Origin: Clostridia bacterium
GTDB taxonomy: Bacteria > Bacillota > Clostridia > UMGS1883
Reading direction: 5' to 3'
DNA: 34,631 nt
NCBI GenBank assembly: GCA_017547445.1
Contig: JAFYPR010000068.1
Coordinates: 1 to 34,631, forward strand
Below are positions 10,680 through 18,936 of this stretch, piece after piece. A program made the position numbers and the translations under genes. The notes below the pieces were generated by a model that ran no database searches, had not been told where the DNA came from, and saw nothing but the letters and a program-made list of their open reading frames with translations. Positions within the stretch are counted from its first letter, which is position 1. Each line of letters opens with the position of its first letter.

Positions 10680-10717
10680 AGGACCCTTTTCAAAACTTAA
10701 TCGAAAAAAGGTCCTTT
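10674..10717 (-). terminator. Rho-independent terminator after lysin gene, fused to promoter copy 1
   Basis: On the minus strand, AAAGGACC pairs with GGTCCTTT; the stem extends by TTTT/AAAA with one bulge and is followed at once by six T. It lies about 85 nt after the lysin stop codon. Its T-run is also the -35-like TTTTTC of the promoter motif. Confidence 0.65.
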
Positions 10718-10802
10718 CAATTTCAAATTTTAGCGAAATTTAAATTAACAACTCAAATTCTGCCTAAATTCAAGTCAAACAACTCAAATGCAACTGAAAT
10801 TT

Positions 10803-12167
10803 TCAGTTCTTTCTCGCTCTCATCACCATCGCCAAAGCTTCAGCTCTTGTAATCGGCTCATCGGGTCTGAAGGTCCCATCCCCTCTGCCGTTCACAATGC
10901 CTTCCTCTGCGGCCTCATTGATAACATCTTCCGCCCAGTGCCCCTTAATATCTGTAAACTTATCCATGTTCTTTTTCTCCTTCTTCTCAATGCCAAATCC
11001 TTCGCACAAGCCGTCAACAATTGCCTCAACTACTTCATGTGTCTTTATCGCAAAGAGCTCCATATCGTCGAAATCGTCAATAAAGCACGTTTCAAGCAGC
11101 GCATAGCTCACGCCCTGTCCCTTGCAGATGTTCATGTTCTGCAGGTCGCTTCTTTTCTTAACCCCTCTGTTCTTAAAACCAAGTGCACATATTTTTTTCA
11201 AAACAGCCTCTTCTGCGCCCGTATCACTCTTTGAAGCATGTACCAATATCTCTGTGCCCGTTGTCTTTCCATCACCTGTCACATCATCCACACAAGCATT
11301 AAAATGCACTTCAAGCACAAGGTCATACCCGGTGAAATCAAAAGCATTGTTTTTGAGATATTTGTACGGGTTTCTTGTTATATCAAAAACTTCAACCTCA
11401 ATATCCGTCTCAATTTCAAGCTGTGTTCTGAGTAGTGACACAACATCTCTCGCCAAATCTGCTTCCTTATATCCGCACCCAGTCGCACCGGGGTCACCAT
11501 CACCGTGTCCGGCAATTAAAAGTATCTTCATAGTCTTCTTTACCTCCTCTTTTTCCTCACAAGGCTTAATAAGATAACCTCTCTTCAAGTCTGTGTACTT
11601 GTAGCTGTCAAGTCCCATTGCTCCGCCTTTATTACCCCAGGAATTTATAACTTTAAAAATCTGTTGATTGTCATCCCATCCGATTATAGGAACAGCATGG
11701 CTGTCCGGCTTTTCTTTCACGATTGCAACAATCGGAATTTGATTTTCAATCAGCGCAGTTTTAATTGCCTCAACCCTTGCATCACGGCTGCCATTGTTTA
11801 TTTTTTCAAACCCTTCCGCAAGATGAATAGCCTTCTCCTTCAGCTCAGGGTGCGCCATGACATACTCGTAAGCCTCAGGGTTTTGCATCATTTCAGGCAA
11901 GTCCTTTGTTAACACCGCTCCCACGTCAATCATTGCAGGGATAGCAGAATCGACAACAAGGCTTTTCATAGTTTTCTGCCCTTCTACGTCACTGCGCCAC
12001 ATTACAGCTCCCCACGTGGGGGAAAACTGTTCCCGTTCCCCCGTCTTCTTGAAGTGGATAATCTGCAGAACACTTGTTATAGCCATCGCCACACATATAT
12101 TAAGCTTCCCCTGATCTCTGCAGTCCGGCCATAACTCCCGAGGTAGCATAAACTTTTCAGGCAACAT
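10803..12167 (-). CDS. Endolysin: papain-like protease + amidase_3 + SLH domain
   Basis: 454 residues with three modules. Residues about 10-200 resemble a C1 (papain-like) cysteine peptidase: Q19 and C25 in DQGKLNIC, H157 in DSHAVPI and N175 in INSWGN. Residues about 213-392 are an N-acetylmuramoyl-L-alanine amidase of the amidase_3 type: zinc ligands H221 (AGHGDGDPG), E236 and H288 (EVHFNA), and catalytic E360 (LLETCF). Residues 404-453 are one S-layer homology domain (FTDIKGHWAED ... ITRAEALAMVMRA), which normally binds secondary cell-wall polymer. Start ATG 12167 has the AAGGAG site. It directly follows the holin, as expected for a lysis cassette. No signal peptide is visible, so release should depend on the holin. 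A linker starts at an internal Met (KKTMKILLIAGHG), so an internally started amidase-SLH form is possible. Confidence 0.92.
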   Translation of the reverse strand: MLPEKFMLPRELWPDCRDQGKLNICVAMAITSVLQIIHFKKTGEREQFSPTWGAVMWRSDVEGQKTMKSLVVDSAIPAMIDVGAVLTKDLPEMMQNPEAYEYVMAHPELKEKAIHLAEGFEKINNGSRDARVEAIKTALIENQIPIVAIVKEKPDSHAVPIIGWDDNQQIFKVINSWGNKGGAMGLDSYKYTDLKRGYLIKPCEEKEEVKKTMKILLIAGHGDGDPGATGCGYKEADLARDVVSLLRTQLEIETDIEVEVFDITRNPYKYLKNNAFDFTGYDLVLEVHFNACVDDVTGDGKTTGTEILVHASKSDTGAEEAVLKKICALGFKNRGVKKRSDLQNMNICKGQGVSYALLETCFIDDFDDMELFAIKTHEVVEAIVDGLCEGFGIEKKEKKNMDKFTDIKGHWAEDVINEAAEEGIVNGRGDGTFRPDEPITRAEALAMVMRARKN

Positions 12168-12183
12168 ATTTTATCACTCCTTC

Positions 12184-12243
12184 CCACCCATCCAAGCCTT
12201 CCCCTTAAAGGGAAGGTGTCAGCTCAGCTGACGGATGAGGTAT
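12184..12243. repeat. Intergenic double-hairpin repeat (CTTCCC/CTCATCCG family)
   Basis: The segment has an inverted repeat CTTCCC-CTTAAA-GGGAAG followed by TCAGCTgagCTGA and ends GGATGAGG. A near copy of the layout is at 18215-18268. It fills most of the 78-nt gap between lysin and holin and looks like a dispersed mobile or REP-like palindrome. Confidence 0.6.
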
Positions 12244-12245
12244 TA

Positions 12246-12518
12246 TTACGCCCTCGGCTCGTTATATGTAAGTGCTCGGTCGCTATCCGAAACACCTGCC
12301 GTTGTTGGGTCATTTACAGCATTCCATACAGAAACAATCACCGCAGTACAAATAGCAGGGTTTGAAACCGCCTGGGCAAGGATTTCAAAAAGCTTCGCCC
12401 ATGTGGTTACCTCCTCCCAGTTAATGCCCAGATGCACCAACACAGGAGCCATAATTGCCATCATAATGTTAGCCCAAAACACAGGGTTCTTAATTCTTAC
12501 CTTCCAGTTAATCTTCAT
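12246..12518 (-). CDS. Phage holin, phi-LC3-type
   Basis: 90 residues. The N-terminus MKINWKVRIKNPVFW and the C-terminal NDPTTAGVSDSDRALTY are hallmarks of the phi-LC3 holin family, which forms membrane lesions that release or activate the lysin. One clear hydrophobic segment (about residues 15-33) and a second weaker one (about 50-68) are visible. Start ATG 12518 is preferred over ATG 12527, because the AAAGGA ribosome site overlaps the latter. It precedes the lysin in transcription order and follows a small membrane protein gene, forming a standard lysis cassette. Confidence 0.9.
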   Translation of the reverse strand: MKINWKVRIKNPVFWANIMMAIMAPVLVHLGINWEEVTTWAKLFEILAQAVSNPAICTAVIVSVWNAVNDPTTAGVSDSDRALTYNEPRA

Positions 12519-12533
12519 TACAATCATCCTTTC

Positions 12534-12992
12534 TCAAATCAGTTTGTTTCCCTTCATGCATTCTAAATACACAGCTTTTATGTACTCAAACTCGCTTGTC
12601 ACCCTTCCGTTTATCATCTGGTGTTTATCAAGTAAATTATCATAATCATCATGTATCTCGAATATATGTTCAAAATTATCTTTCGTGTGATGCGTTCCGA
12701 GTCTGCAGCTATCAGCAAAGGCAAATATCTCAGCCCTTATCCTTTTTATCTCGTTGCGGTCAACCTCATCCTGTATATCATCAATCTTCTTCGATTGTGC
12801 TTCTACAGCAATCTTGACCTCCATCAGCTCGTCCTTTATATCCTTGTTCATACTCTGTCCAATCCATTTGAACAAAGCAGACCAAGGATTAAGCTTTATC
12901 TTGCTTACTTCAATAAAAACACTTCCTACAGCTACGATAAACAGCACAGCTGCAATAACTGTTTCTCCCGATTCTTCCAAAATCTCAATCAT
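12534..12992 (-). CDS. Small membrane protein of the lysis region
   Basis: 152 residues from ATG 12992, with an AAGGAGG site. One N-terminal membrane segment (about residues 12-28) is followed by NPWSALFKWIGQ, a coiled-coil stretch (about 50-85) and a conserved-looking C-terminal part (ADSCRLGTHHTKDNFEHI). This layout recurs beside holins in Firmicutes phages; the exact role is unknown. It may sit at the membrane as a holin partner or antiholin. It ends 15 nt before the holin start, so the two are likely cotranscribed. Confidence 0.8.
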   Translation of the reverse strand: MIEILEESGETVIAAVLFIVAVGSVFIEVSKIKLNPWSALFKWIGQSMNKDIKDELMEVKIAVEAQSKKIDDIQDEVDRNEIKRIRAEIFAFADSCRLGTHHTKDNFEHIFEIHDDYDNLLDKHQMINGRVTSEFEYIKAVYLECMKGNKLI

Positions 12993-13061
12993 CTCACTTC
13001 CTCCTTGCTTATCCTGTCAGATTAATCATATGGGCTATACAGTTTTTCGACCTTTAATACC

Positions 13062-15143
13062 TTAACTATTAATATTACTCAAACCTCTTACTAAATACAA
13101 CCTATTGCCAGCACCCTTATCAAACAAGAACAATCTTCCGTCAGGAGTAGCCTTAAGACGATAAATAAGACAATTATCCGATGGTGTATAAACGCCTTCA
13201 TACTCAGGCTGTTCGGGTGTATGTGTAATATCAAACAATGCTATACCTTTATGGTCGTGATTAACAACTAACGTATTACCCATCCTCACAATATGAGATG
13301 GCATACTATCGGAGCCTGTTTTTATCTCATTCATATCCTCAACAGGAATAAGCGACAATTTGCTTTCTGTAGGTACAACAGATATATCCTCTTCATCCAT
13401 TTTCAACGTCAAAATACCCTGAATAGGATAATTTGCAATGTAAGATTTCGTTACGGCAAGTGTTGCATAAATATAAGGATATTTAACAGTAACCGCAAAA
13501 GTATGCGCTTTTGCCGCCCATGTTTCATTGCCTTTAAACACGTATTTCCACACCTGTGTGGGTGATGAAGGATTGGTGATGTCGAAAAGCCATATTCCGT
13601 CTGCGAAACCTGCCGCTGCATAATATACCTTGCCACCTAACTCAAACACTTCACCCTTTTGTATTTCAATTGATGCTTCTGTGGAGAAGTTTTCAATTGT
13701 TTCTTCTGTCAACAACACGGGCACAGTGGGGTTAGATACATCGTATATATCCCATCTCACCATTTGTTGGTTCACAATAAGATTATTATCGTGAATAATC
13801 AGGTCGCTTATCTTTGAGCCGAAAGGAATATACAAGCTCGTTCCGTCAACAGTTGTATCGCTCTTATCAATCTCTTCTCCTGTTGTGGGATTAATAGGGT
13901 TAAGAGTGTTCTTGCTGAAAATAAACAGAGAGCCTGCTGATTTTTCGTTTGTCTGTACCTCTGTCGCTCTCCCTGCTTTGGAAAGTCTATTTCCAACATA
14001 AAGGTAATCGCCATTAATCGCCATACCTGTAGTTTCATAAGATTTATTACCAGAAGGATTATCGGCTGTAATAGTATCTGATGCTGCCACAATATATTTT
14101 GCGAACTGTATGCTTTCTACCACAACAGGAGCTACCTCACAGCTAACATCAATCTTGTAAAGATATCCGTGCTTGGAAAGATATACATATCTCCCTTCTG
14201 CTGTAATCATTGATGCTGCACCATAGTCTAAGGGAGTTTTCCAGTTCATGAATTGAGGCAATCTCACAACCTTTTTGTTCACAAAATCCTTTGTGGTGTG
14301 CTGTTCCATTTCATTTCTAACTTCTTCGTCAAGACTATCTTTCGGAATGGACAACTGTTTTTCATATACCGCATTTTTGATAAGTGTCACTGTAGGTCCG
14401 GTAGAATACCCACTTGTCATTGTAAAGTAAATATAACTTGCATTTTTAGGGATGGGAATGTTTTCTAAATTTATCCATGCACTGCTTGTACCAAGTCCAT
14501 CTATGTGCGAAGAAATAAATTTATCTTCCGCATCAAAGAAATTCACACCATAGGTAGAACTTGAATACAACCTGACTGTTACTGCATCATAACCTGCGAC
14601 ATCATATTTGTAACTATACACAGGATTAGCCCAGCTAACTGTTGAGATTGTTCCATCAGCTTTTACAATGGTTTTTTGAGAAATTAAGCTGCATTCCCCT
14701 GCAACACTTTGCTCTTCCGAAGCAAGAACCTCTTTTACAGGAATAGCTTCTTTTATCTCTTCGAATTTTGTGTCTGCATAGCTTTCTGCTTCACTTACCG
14801 CTTCACTCTTTGCCTCTGCCGCCTTTGTGTCGGCGTATGTCTTTGCATTCTGCTCAGATTTATTCCACTTTTCAACATCGCCCTCTGCAATCTTGTCAAG
14901 CTCTTCCTTGTTTGAGTGATCATGCTTCTTCTTGTTGATATCAGTTTCCTTATCCACCCAACAATCATTAGTCACTCCGCCTTCAAGACGATATTTCGTT
15001 TTTGTTGCTTCAACGTATACCTCCATCCCTTCAAATCTTACGCCTATAGGTATATTATCACGCTCTGCAGTAGTTTTTCTTGTCATTCTGTTATCAACAG
15101 GCACAGGTGCGCCCACATCAAACCCCGCAACAATCTTAGGCAT
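13062..15143 (-). CDS. Tail fibre/receptor-binding protein with probable LVIVD-type beta-propeller
   Basis: 693 residues from ATG 15143, with a strong AAAGGAGG site. The N-terminal about 90 residues resemble the attachment part of phage tail appendages (HDHSNKEELDKIA near 75-87). Residues about 90-135 are a coiled coil rich in Ala/Glu (TYADTKAAEAKSEA). A jelly-roll-like segment may cover about 145-265. The C-terminal 400 residues carry repeated blades with a D(I/V)(S/T)NP-type signature: YDVSNPTVPVLL, FDITNPSSPTQVW and FDITHTPEQPEYEG, as in LVIVD-repeat propellers. The likely role is host surface binding. It carries no template-derived variable repeat, so it is a fixed counterpart of the DGR targets. 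Its start overlaps the preceding gene by 8 nt. Confidence 0.8.
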   Translation of the reverse strand: MPKIVAGFDVGAPVPVDNRMTRKTTAERDNIPIGVRFEGMEVYVEATKTKYRLEGGVTNDCWVDKETDINKKKHDHSNKEELDKIAEGDVEKWNKSEQNAKTYADTKAAEAKSEAVSEAESYADTKFEEIKEAIPVKEVLASEEQSVAGECSLISQKTIVKADGTISTVSWANPVYSYKYDVAGYDAVTVRLYSSSTYGVNFFDAEDKFISSHIDGLGTSSAWINLENIPIPKNASYIYFTMTSGYSTGPTVTLIKNAVYEKQLSIPKDSLDEEVRNEMEQHTTKDFVNKKVVRLPQFMNWKTPLDYGAASMITAEGRYVYLSKHGYLYKIDVSCEVAPVVVESIQFAKYIVAASDTITADNPSGNKSYETTGMAINGDYLYVGNRLSKAGRATEVQTNEKSAGSLFIFSKNTLNPINPTTGEEIDKSDTTVDGTSLYIPFGSKISDLIIHDNNLIVNQQMVRWDIYDVSNPTVPVLLTEETIENFSTEASIEIQKGEVFELGGKVYYAAAGFADGIWLFDITNPSSPTQVWKYVFKGNETWAAKAHTFAVTVKYPYIYATLAVTKSYIANYPIQGILTLKMDEEDISVVPTESKLSLIPVEDMNEIKTGSDSMPSHIVRMGNTLVVNHDHKGIALFDITHTPEQPEYEGVYTPSDNCLIYRLKATPDGRLFLFDKGAGNRLYLVRGLSNINS

Positions 15144-15747
15144 TTTTTATTCCTCCTTTCAATTCCACCATAAATTTCATTCCTTCCGTTGCTTTGTGTG
15201 GCAAAGTATATACATTAAATCCGCCAACGATGCTTTTTTCAAAGTCGTTTATGTAGTCATAACCGCCATCACCCACTATAGAAACAATTTCCTTTCGGCA
15301 CGCAATACAGTACCTTCCCCGAGGAACAGTAAAAACAACACTCTTCGATACATCCAGCTTCTCTACATCTGATTCTGATGCCGGAATATCTTCCACAATA
15401 CCGAAGTGTATAAAGCCCGCTTTCTTGCCGCTTACTTCGCCAAACAGGTTCTCTCTAACTTCAAAAACCTGTATTGCAAGAAGTCCTTTATCCTCATCTG
15501 TAACATATCTTATCTGCAGTTCTCCATACTGCTCCGCCTCAAGCTTAATAGTTTCCTCTTCCGTAAGCTCCAGAATTATTGCATCACCGTCAAGTGTTGT
15601 GTCGCAATCCTCTTTAAGCAAAACCTCTTTCCCGTTCTGCTTTATAACGCAGTCCACCTTCGCATCAATCCCGAGCTTTCGCCCCGCAGGCACCATCACG
15701 CACCCTTCCTCGCCTCTGACAAATACAATTTTACGAGCCACTTTCAC
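15136..15747 (-). CDS. Phage tail/baseplate-associated structural protein, unknown family
   Basis: 203 residues. It starts at GTG 15747, with GGAG upstream inside the preceding small gene. The N-terminal half (MKVARKIVFVRGEEGCVMVPAG ... ITLELTEEE-like) is a beta-rich module similar in feel to the fibre-adjacent proteins of siphoviruses and podoviruses. The C-terminal half contains VVFTVPRGRYCIACRKEIVS and a Gly-rich end. I do not recognise a named family. It is tightly packed, overlapping the coiled-coil gene by 17 nt upstream and the fibre gene by 8 nt downstream, which implies translational coupling and a role in the same tail assembly. Confidence 0.75.
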   Translation of the reverse strand: MKVARKIVFVRGEEGCVMVPAGRKLGIDAKVDCVIKQNGKEVLLKEDCDTTLDGDAIILELTEEETIKLEAEQYGELQIRYVTDEDKGLLAIQVFEVRENLFGEVSGKKAGFIHFGIVEDIPASESDVEKLDVSKSVVFTVPRGRYCIACRKEIVSIVGDGGYDYINDFEKSIVGGFNVYTLPHKATEGMKFMVELKGGIKNA

Positions 15748-15889
15748 TCACCTTCTCCAGCTTCTCTTCAACTTCTCTTATTTTATCCTCAAGCTTTTCT
15801 ACACTTGTTTTCATATCCCTTTCAAACTTTTCAAGTTTTTCAAGCTTGTCCATGATTTTTTTAAACTCCTTCTTTTCTTTATCATTCAT
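15731..15889 (-). CDS. Small coiled-coil protein (52 aa)
   Basis: A short gene, ATG 15889 to TAA 15731, encoding MNDKEKKEFKKIMDKLEK and onwards. The protein is nearly all Lys/Glu/Leu with clear heptads (KLEKLEKFERD, VEKLEDKIREVEEKLEKV), so a coiled coil is likely over its whole length. Its start overlaps the end of the 767-residue structural gene (ATGAATGA) and its end overlaps the next gene by 17 nt; a GGAG site lies upstream. Such a tight overlap supports real translation. It may be a trimerisation or chaperone-like tail component. Function is unknown. Confidence 0.7.
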   Translation of the reverse strand: MNDKEKKEFKKIMDKLEKLEKFERDMKTSVEKLEDKIREVEEKLEKVSESGS

Positions 15890-18185
15890 AGCTTACTTCT
15901 CCACCGTTTTTAATTTCCATATCCATGCTCACAAGTTTAAAGTATCCTTCGCCTCTGAATCTGAGCTTCAAAAACCAATCCACAACATTTGTAAGGCTTA
16001 CCTCTGCTCTCTGCAATATTGTTTTCGTGCCGGCATTTGTCCTCAGAAGGATTTGTTCTGCATTCCCGTCACTCTTTATTGCTTCAACAACAAAAGTGCT
16101 GTTTGCCCCGATCTCATACGTAATTTTCAGCTTCGACAATCTCTTTAAGCTTAAAGTGTTTTCAGTCATAGCATCAGTTTCAAACTCCCAATCACCATAA
16201 ATCTTTCCTTCAAGCTTTATAAGTTCTCCAGAACTCGTAATTGCATGCATCTCACCGCCGAACATTATCATTTTGCCAATATCGGCAAAATGATATGACT
16301 GCCTCTCTTCCCACATATCTAAAAGGAAATCATACTTATATACTTTATCACCTGTTTTTACAAGTATACTTCTGTCATTACCAAGCATCTTTACGTTTTC
16401 ATACACATCAATGCCAAGCTCGTCCCCTATCACAGCGGGAAAACCTCCGCCATATGTCCTCAGAGCATTTTTTCCCGCGAAGCATAATCTGCCGTAAGCC
16501 TCGCAAACCGCTTCCGGGAACGCTGTTCCAACAGCATACACATCCTGGATTGTAAAAGGATTACTTCCTCCGTATACCTCCTGCATAAATCCGCTTTTAA
16601 GAACACTTATTCTGCCCATATACTCACGCATTGCCACAATATCACCATCAGCATTGGCATTCGCCGTAGTAGTTGTCATCCATGCATTCTCGCTCGACAT
16701 CTTATCAGTAGTATCCAACTCCCACTCGTTGTAGGTGTTATGGTTACTTGCGATAATCTTGCTTCCTACGCTTCCGAAAACTCTTCCCTTATAAAAAGTT
16801 ACATGGTCAAATTCAGGCGCTACCGTATTTTCGTAATTGAAAATACCCGGTTTACGGTTGTAGCTTGCATCTTCATTTTCCGTAATAACACCATACCCAT
16901 ACCAATAGTGCGCCAAGCCGCAAATAGTATCTCTCGTCTGTTCTATTCCGTATTCAGTCAAAAAATCTTCAATACTAAAGTTTTTTAAAAATTGCAACAC
17001 ATCATCATATTCAGCATAGGTAACCACTTCATATGTATCATCCTTTGGCTTCCTCAATGTTGCTTTATCTGTGTATATCGTGCCAATGGCTTTTCCTACA
17101 TATTTTTCGTATGTGTCTTCCCCTGCTCCGGATTCATCCAAATAACAGCCTACGTATATTGTTTCATCCTTTTTTCTTAAATACAGATTCCTTCTCAATT
17201 CAACCCAACACGAATACTTAGTGTCTGAACCATCATGTATAGGAACACTTTTTATGTATCTCCACACCTCTCGTGCTTTTCCGTCTTCGTCACAAATGCA
17301 GTAAATACGCGCAGTATCTGCTTCTTCGTTCCACAACAAAGGCATAAAATTATCAATAAAATCTATACTTCCGCATGGGAATACCGGAAGATGCTTAGAC
17401 CCACCAGTTGTTGCATTCCATGTCGAAAATACACAAACATTTTTGTTTGTCGGCAAACTTACATCATTGCCGCTTGTTTTCTCTACAAAAACACACCTTG
17501 TTTTTTCGGTCGGCAATATTTTTTTTGAATTGGGAAAATCCACTTCATCTTCGCACATCATCACGTAACAGAATTTTCCGTTTATTACTCTGCCGTAAAC
17601 ATATCCTTCTTCCGCCGCAATAAAAATCTCTTCGCCTCTCGTCACGCAGTCATAAACCTTACCTAAGCTTTTTTCAATATTCGCTATTGTTCCGTCATCC
17701 CCAACAAGCTTCTTAACCATTGTAAACTCTGCCACTACCTCAGGTGTCACCACGCTCTCCACGTTCGGAAAATCTCTGAATGTCACATTAACCGCTTCGG
17801 AAAGAGCTCCCGAATCAAAGGTAGCACGTTTGTTCATTCCTCTCCATCCGCCAAGGTGTACAATGTTACTTCCCTGTACGGGTATTTTTGCCTTGCTCAT
17901 TTCTACGGTATCACTTTCAGGCTCACTTACATTGACTGCAGGTATATTCTTCAACATACCTCCCGCTTCTCTTTCCGGAGGCTCCACCTTTGTCATTAAA
18001 ATACTTTTTTTCATACCTTCGATATGTCTTTCAGGCTCACTTACATTGACTGCAGGTATATTCTTCAACATACCTCCCGCTTCTCTTTCCGGAGGCTCCA
18101 CCTTTGTCATTAAAATACTTTTTTTCATACCGGTCGTTTCTTTTGCAGGATTATTTATATTTCCTTCAAAAACACTCTTTTTCAA
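15882..18185 (-). CDS. Large structural protein with N-terminal tandem repeat (tail hub or DNA-stabilisation-like)
   Basis: 767 residues. It starts at TTG 18185 after an AGGTGAAAG site. The first about 95 residues are built of repeated units: MKKSILMTKVEPPEREAGG and MLKNIPAVNVSEPE occur twice, from a perfect 104-nt DNA repeat. The body begins at LGGWRGMNKRATFDSG (about residue 112) and continues as a beta-rich protein of about 650 residues with many short strands (GEEIFIAAEEGYVYGRV, VTFYKGRVFGSVGSK), compatible with a propeller-like or tail-hub fold. Its position after the connector genes and before the tail appendage genes fits a tail tube/hub or packaged-DNA stabilisation protein of a short-tailed phage. 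The exact assignment is uncertain. Confidence 0.75.
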   Translation of the reverse strand: MKKSVFEGNINNPAKETTGMKKSILMTKVEPPEREAGGMLKNIPAVNVSEPERHIEGMKKSILMTKVEPPEREAGGMLKNIPAVNVSEPESDTVEMSKAKIPVQGSNIVHLGGWRGMNKRATFDSGALSEAVNVTFRDFPNVESVVTPEVVAEFTMVKKLVGDDGTIANIEKSLGKVYDCVTRGEEIFIAAEEGYVYGRVINGKFCYVMMCEDEVDFPNSKKILPTEKTRCVFVEKTSGNDVSLPTNKNVCVFSTWNATTGGSKHLPVFPCGSIDFIDNFMPLLWNEEADTARIYCICDEDGKAREVWRYIKSVPIHDGSDTKYSCWVELRRNLYLRKKDETIYVGCYLDESGAGEDTYEKYVGKAIGTIYTDKATLRKPKDDTYEVVTYAEYDDVLQFLKNFSIEDFLTEYGIEQTRDTICGLAHYWYGYGVITENEDASYNRKPGIFNYENTVAPEFDHVTFYKGRVFGSVGSKIIASNHNTYNEWELDTTDKMSSENAWMTTTTANANADGDIVAMREYMGRISVLKSGFMQEVYGGSNPFTIQDVYAVGTAFPEAVCEAYGRLCFAGKNALRTYGGGFPAVIGDELGIDVYENVKMLGNDRSILVKTGDKVYKYDFLLDMWEERQSYHFADIGKMIMFGGEMHAITSSGELIKLEGKIYGDWEFETDAMTENTLSLKRLSKLKITYEIGANSTFVVEAIKSDGNAEQILLRTNAGTKTILQRAEVSLTNVVDWFLKLRFRGEGYFKLVSMDMEIKNGGEVSYE
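17914..18131 (-). repeat. Perfect in-gene tandem duplication, 104-nt copies with 114-nt period
   Basis: Bases 17914-18017 and 18028-18131 are identical as read. They are separated by 10 nt that differ in origin. The 114-nt period is 38 codons, so the frame is kept and the N-terminal peptide is doubled. Complete identity at third codon positions points to recent duplication or ongoing slippage or recombination. Confidence 0.9.
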
Positions 18186-18214
18186 TCTCTTTCACCTCAC
18201 TCCAAATCGTCCCC

Positions 18215-18268
18215 CACCCAAGCCTTCCCCTCAAGGGGAAGGGGGACCGCTTTAGCGGCGGATGAGGT
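18215..18268. repeat. Intergenic double-hairpin repeat, second copy
   Basis: The same family as 12184-12243: CTTCCCCTCAAGGGGAAG, then ACCGCTTTAGCGGCGGATG, then AGG. It lies in the 133-nt gap between the connector gene and the 767-residue gene. Confidence 0.65.
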
Positions 18269-18299
18269 GTAGCTTGCTCCGCAATCATCAATTCTGCAC

Positions 18300-18327
18300 T
18301 TTGGCTAACCGCAACGGGTTAGCCAAA
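18300..18327 (-). terminator. Hairpin overlapping a stop codon (weak terminator or repeat end)
   Basis: TTTGGCTAACC and GGTTAGCCAAA form an 11-bp perfect stem around a 6-nt loop. The TAA stop of the 18319 gene lies inside the stem. No T-run follows on the minus strand, so this is not a classical terminator; it may stabilise the mRNA end or be the edge of the adjacent repeat. Confidence 0.4.
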
Positions 18328-18918
18328 TGTAGGTCTTGTGCTTTCAACCCACTTGTCAAAGCCCTCGCGGTATGCATTATAATCTGCCGCCCACTTCGCG
18401 CTCATGTCATCCTGATGGATGTACTTATACGCTTCTGTTCTGATGGCAGAAAGCAACATCGGAATGTACTCCGTGGGAAGCTCAACCTTATTGACCTTTG
18501 TATTTTTATTAATTTCCACCGGGCGGTAATTGTAATAAATCTCAATTTCACCTCTTAATGTTTCTTTCGTAACAACTCTTATCTCTCCATCAGCACCCTC
18601 ATAATATGTGTTTTCATACGCATGTGCATTTTTGGGAAGTGTATACATGAAATTTTCCCCATTGGCTCTTACAGTCACAATATCCTCAAATGGAATTGTA
18701 ACACCTCCTGGCACTGAAACGTTTGTTGCAATTCCGGCATTAGAATCAAATTCTCCCGTCGCCATAATCTGCTTCTTTATTACCTGACTGTACAAATACT
18801 GCATTTCGGTGTTACATGCCAGATACAATATATCATCAGGCACCGCTTTATAGCTTTCAACCTCGTTCTTAATCATCGTAAACAAATCATCATATGTATA
18901 TGTTTCACTCTTGAACAT
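18319..18918 (-). CDS. Head-tail adaptor/connector protein (probable)
   Basis: 199 residues from ATG 18918. The N-terminal half is helical (YTYDDLFTMIKNEVESYKAVPDDILYLACNTEMQYLYSQV); the middle has strands (VSVPGGVTIPFEDIVTV, EIEIYYNYRPVEI); the C-terminus is helical again, with LLSAIRTEAYKYIHQDDMSAKW. Size, fold pattern and position just after the capsid and a 120-residue partner fit the adaptor that joins portal to tail in short-tailed phages. It ends inside a hairpin. The call rests on context and secondary-structure pattern, not on a recognised signature. Confidence 0.65.
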   Translation of the reverse strand: MFKSETYTYDDLFTMIKNEVESYKAVPDDILYLACNTEMQYLYSQVIKKQIMATGEFDSNAGIATNVSVPGGVTIPFEDIVTVRANGENFMYTLPKNAHAYENTYYEGADGEIRVVTKETLRGEIEIYYNYRPVEINKNTKVNKVELPTEYIPMLLSAIRTEAYKYIHQDDMSAKWAADYNAYREGFDKWVESTRPTFG

Positions 18919-18936
18919 CTAATTCACTCGCTTTCC

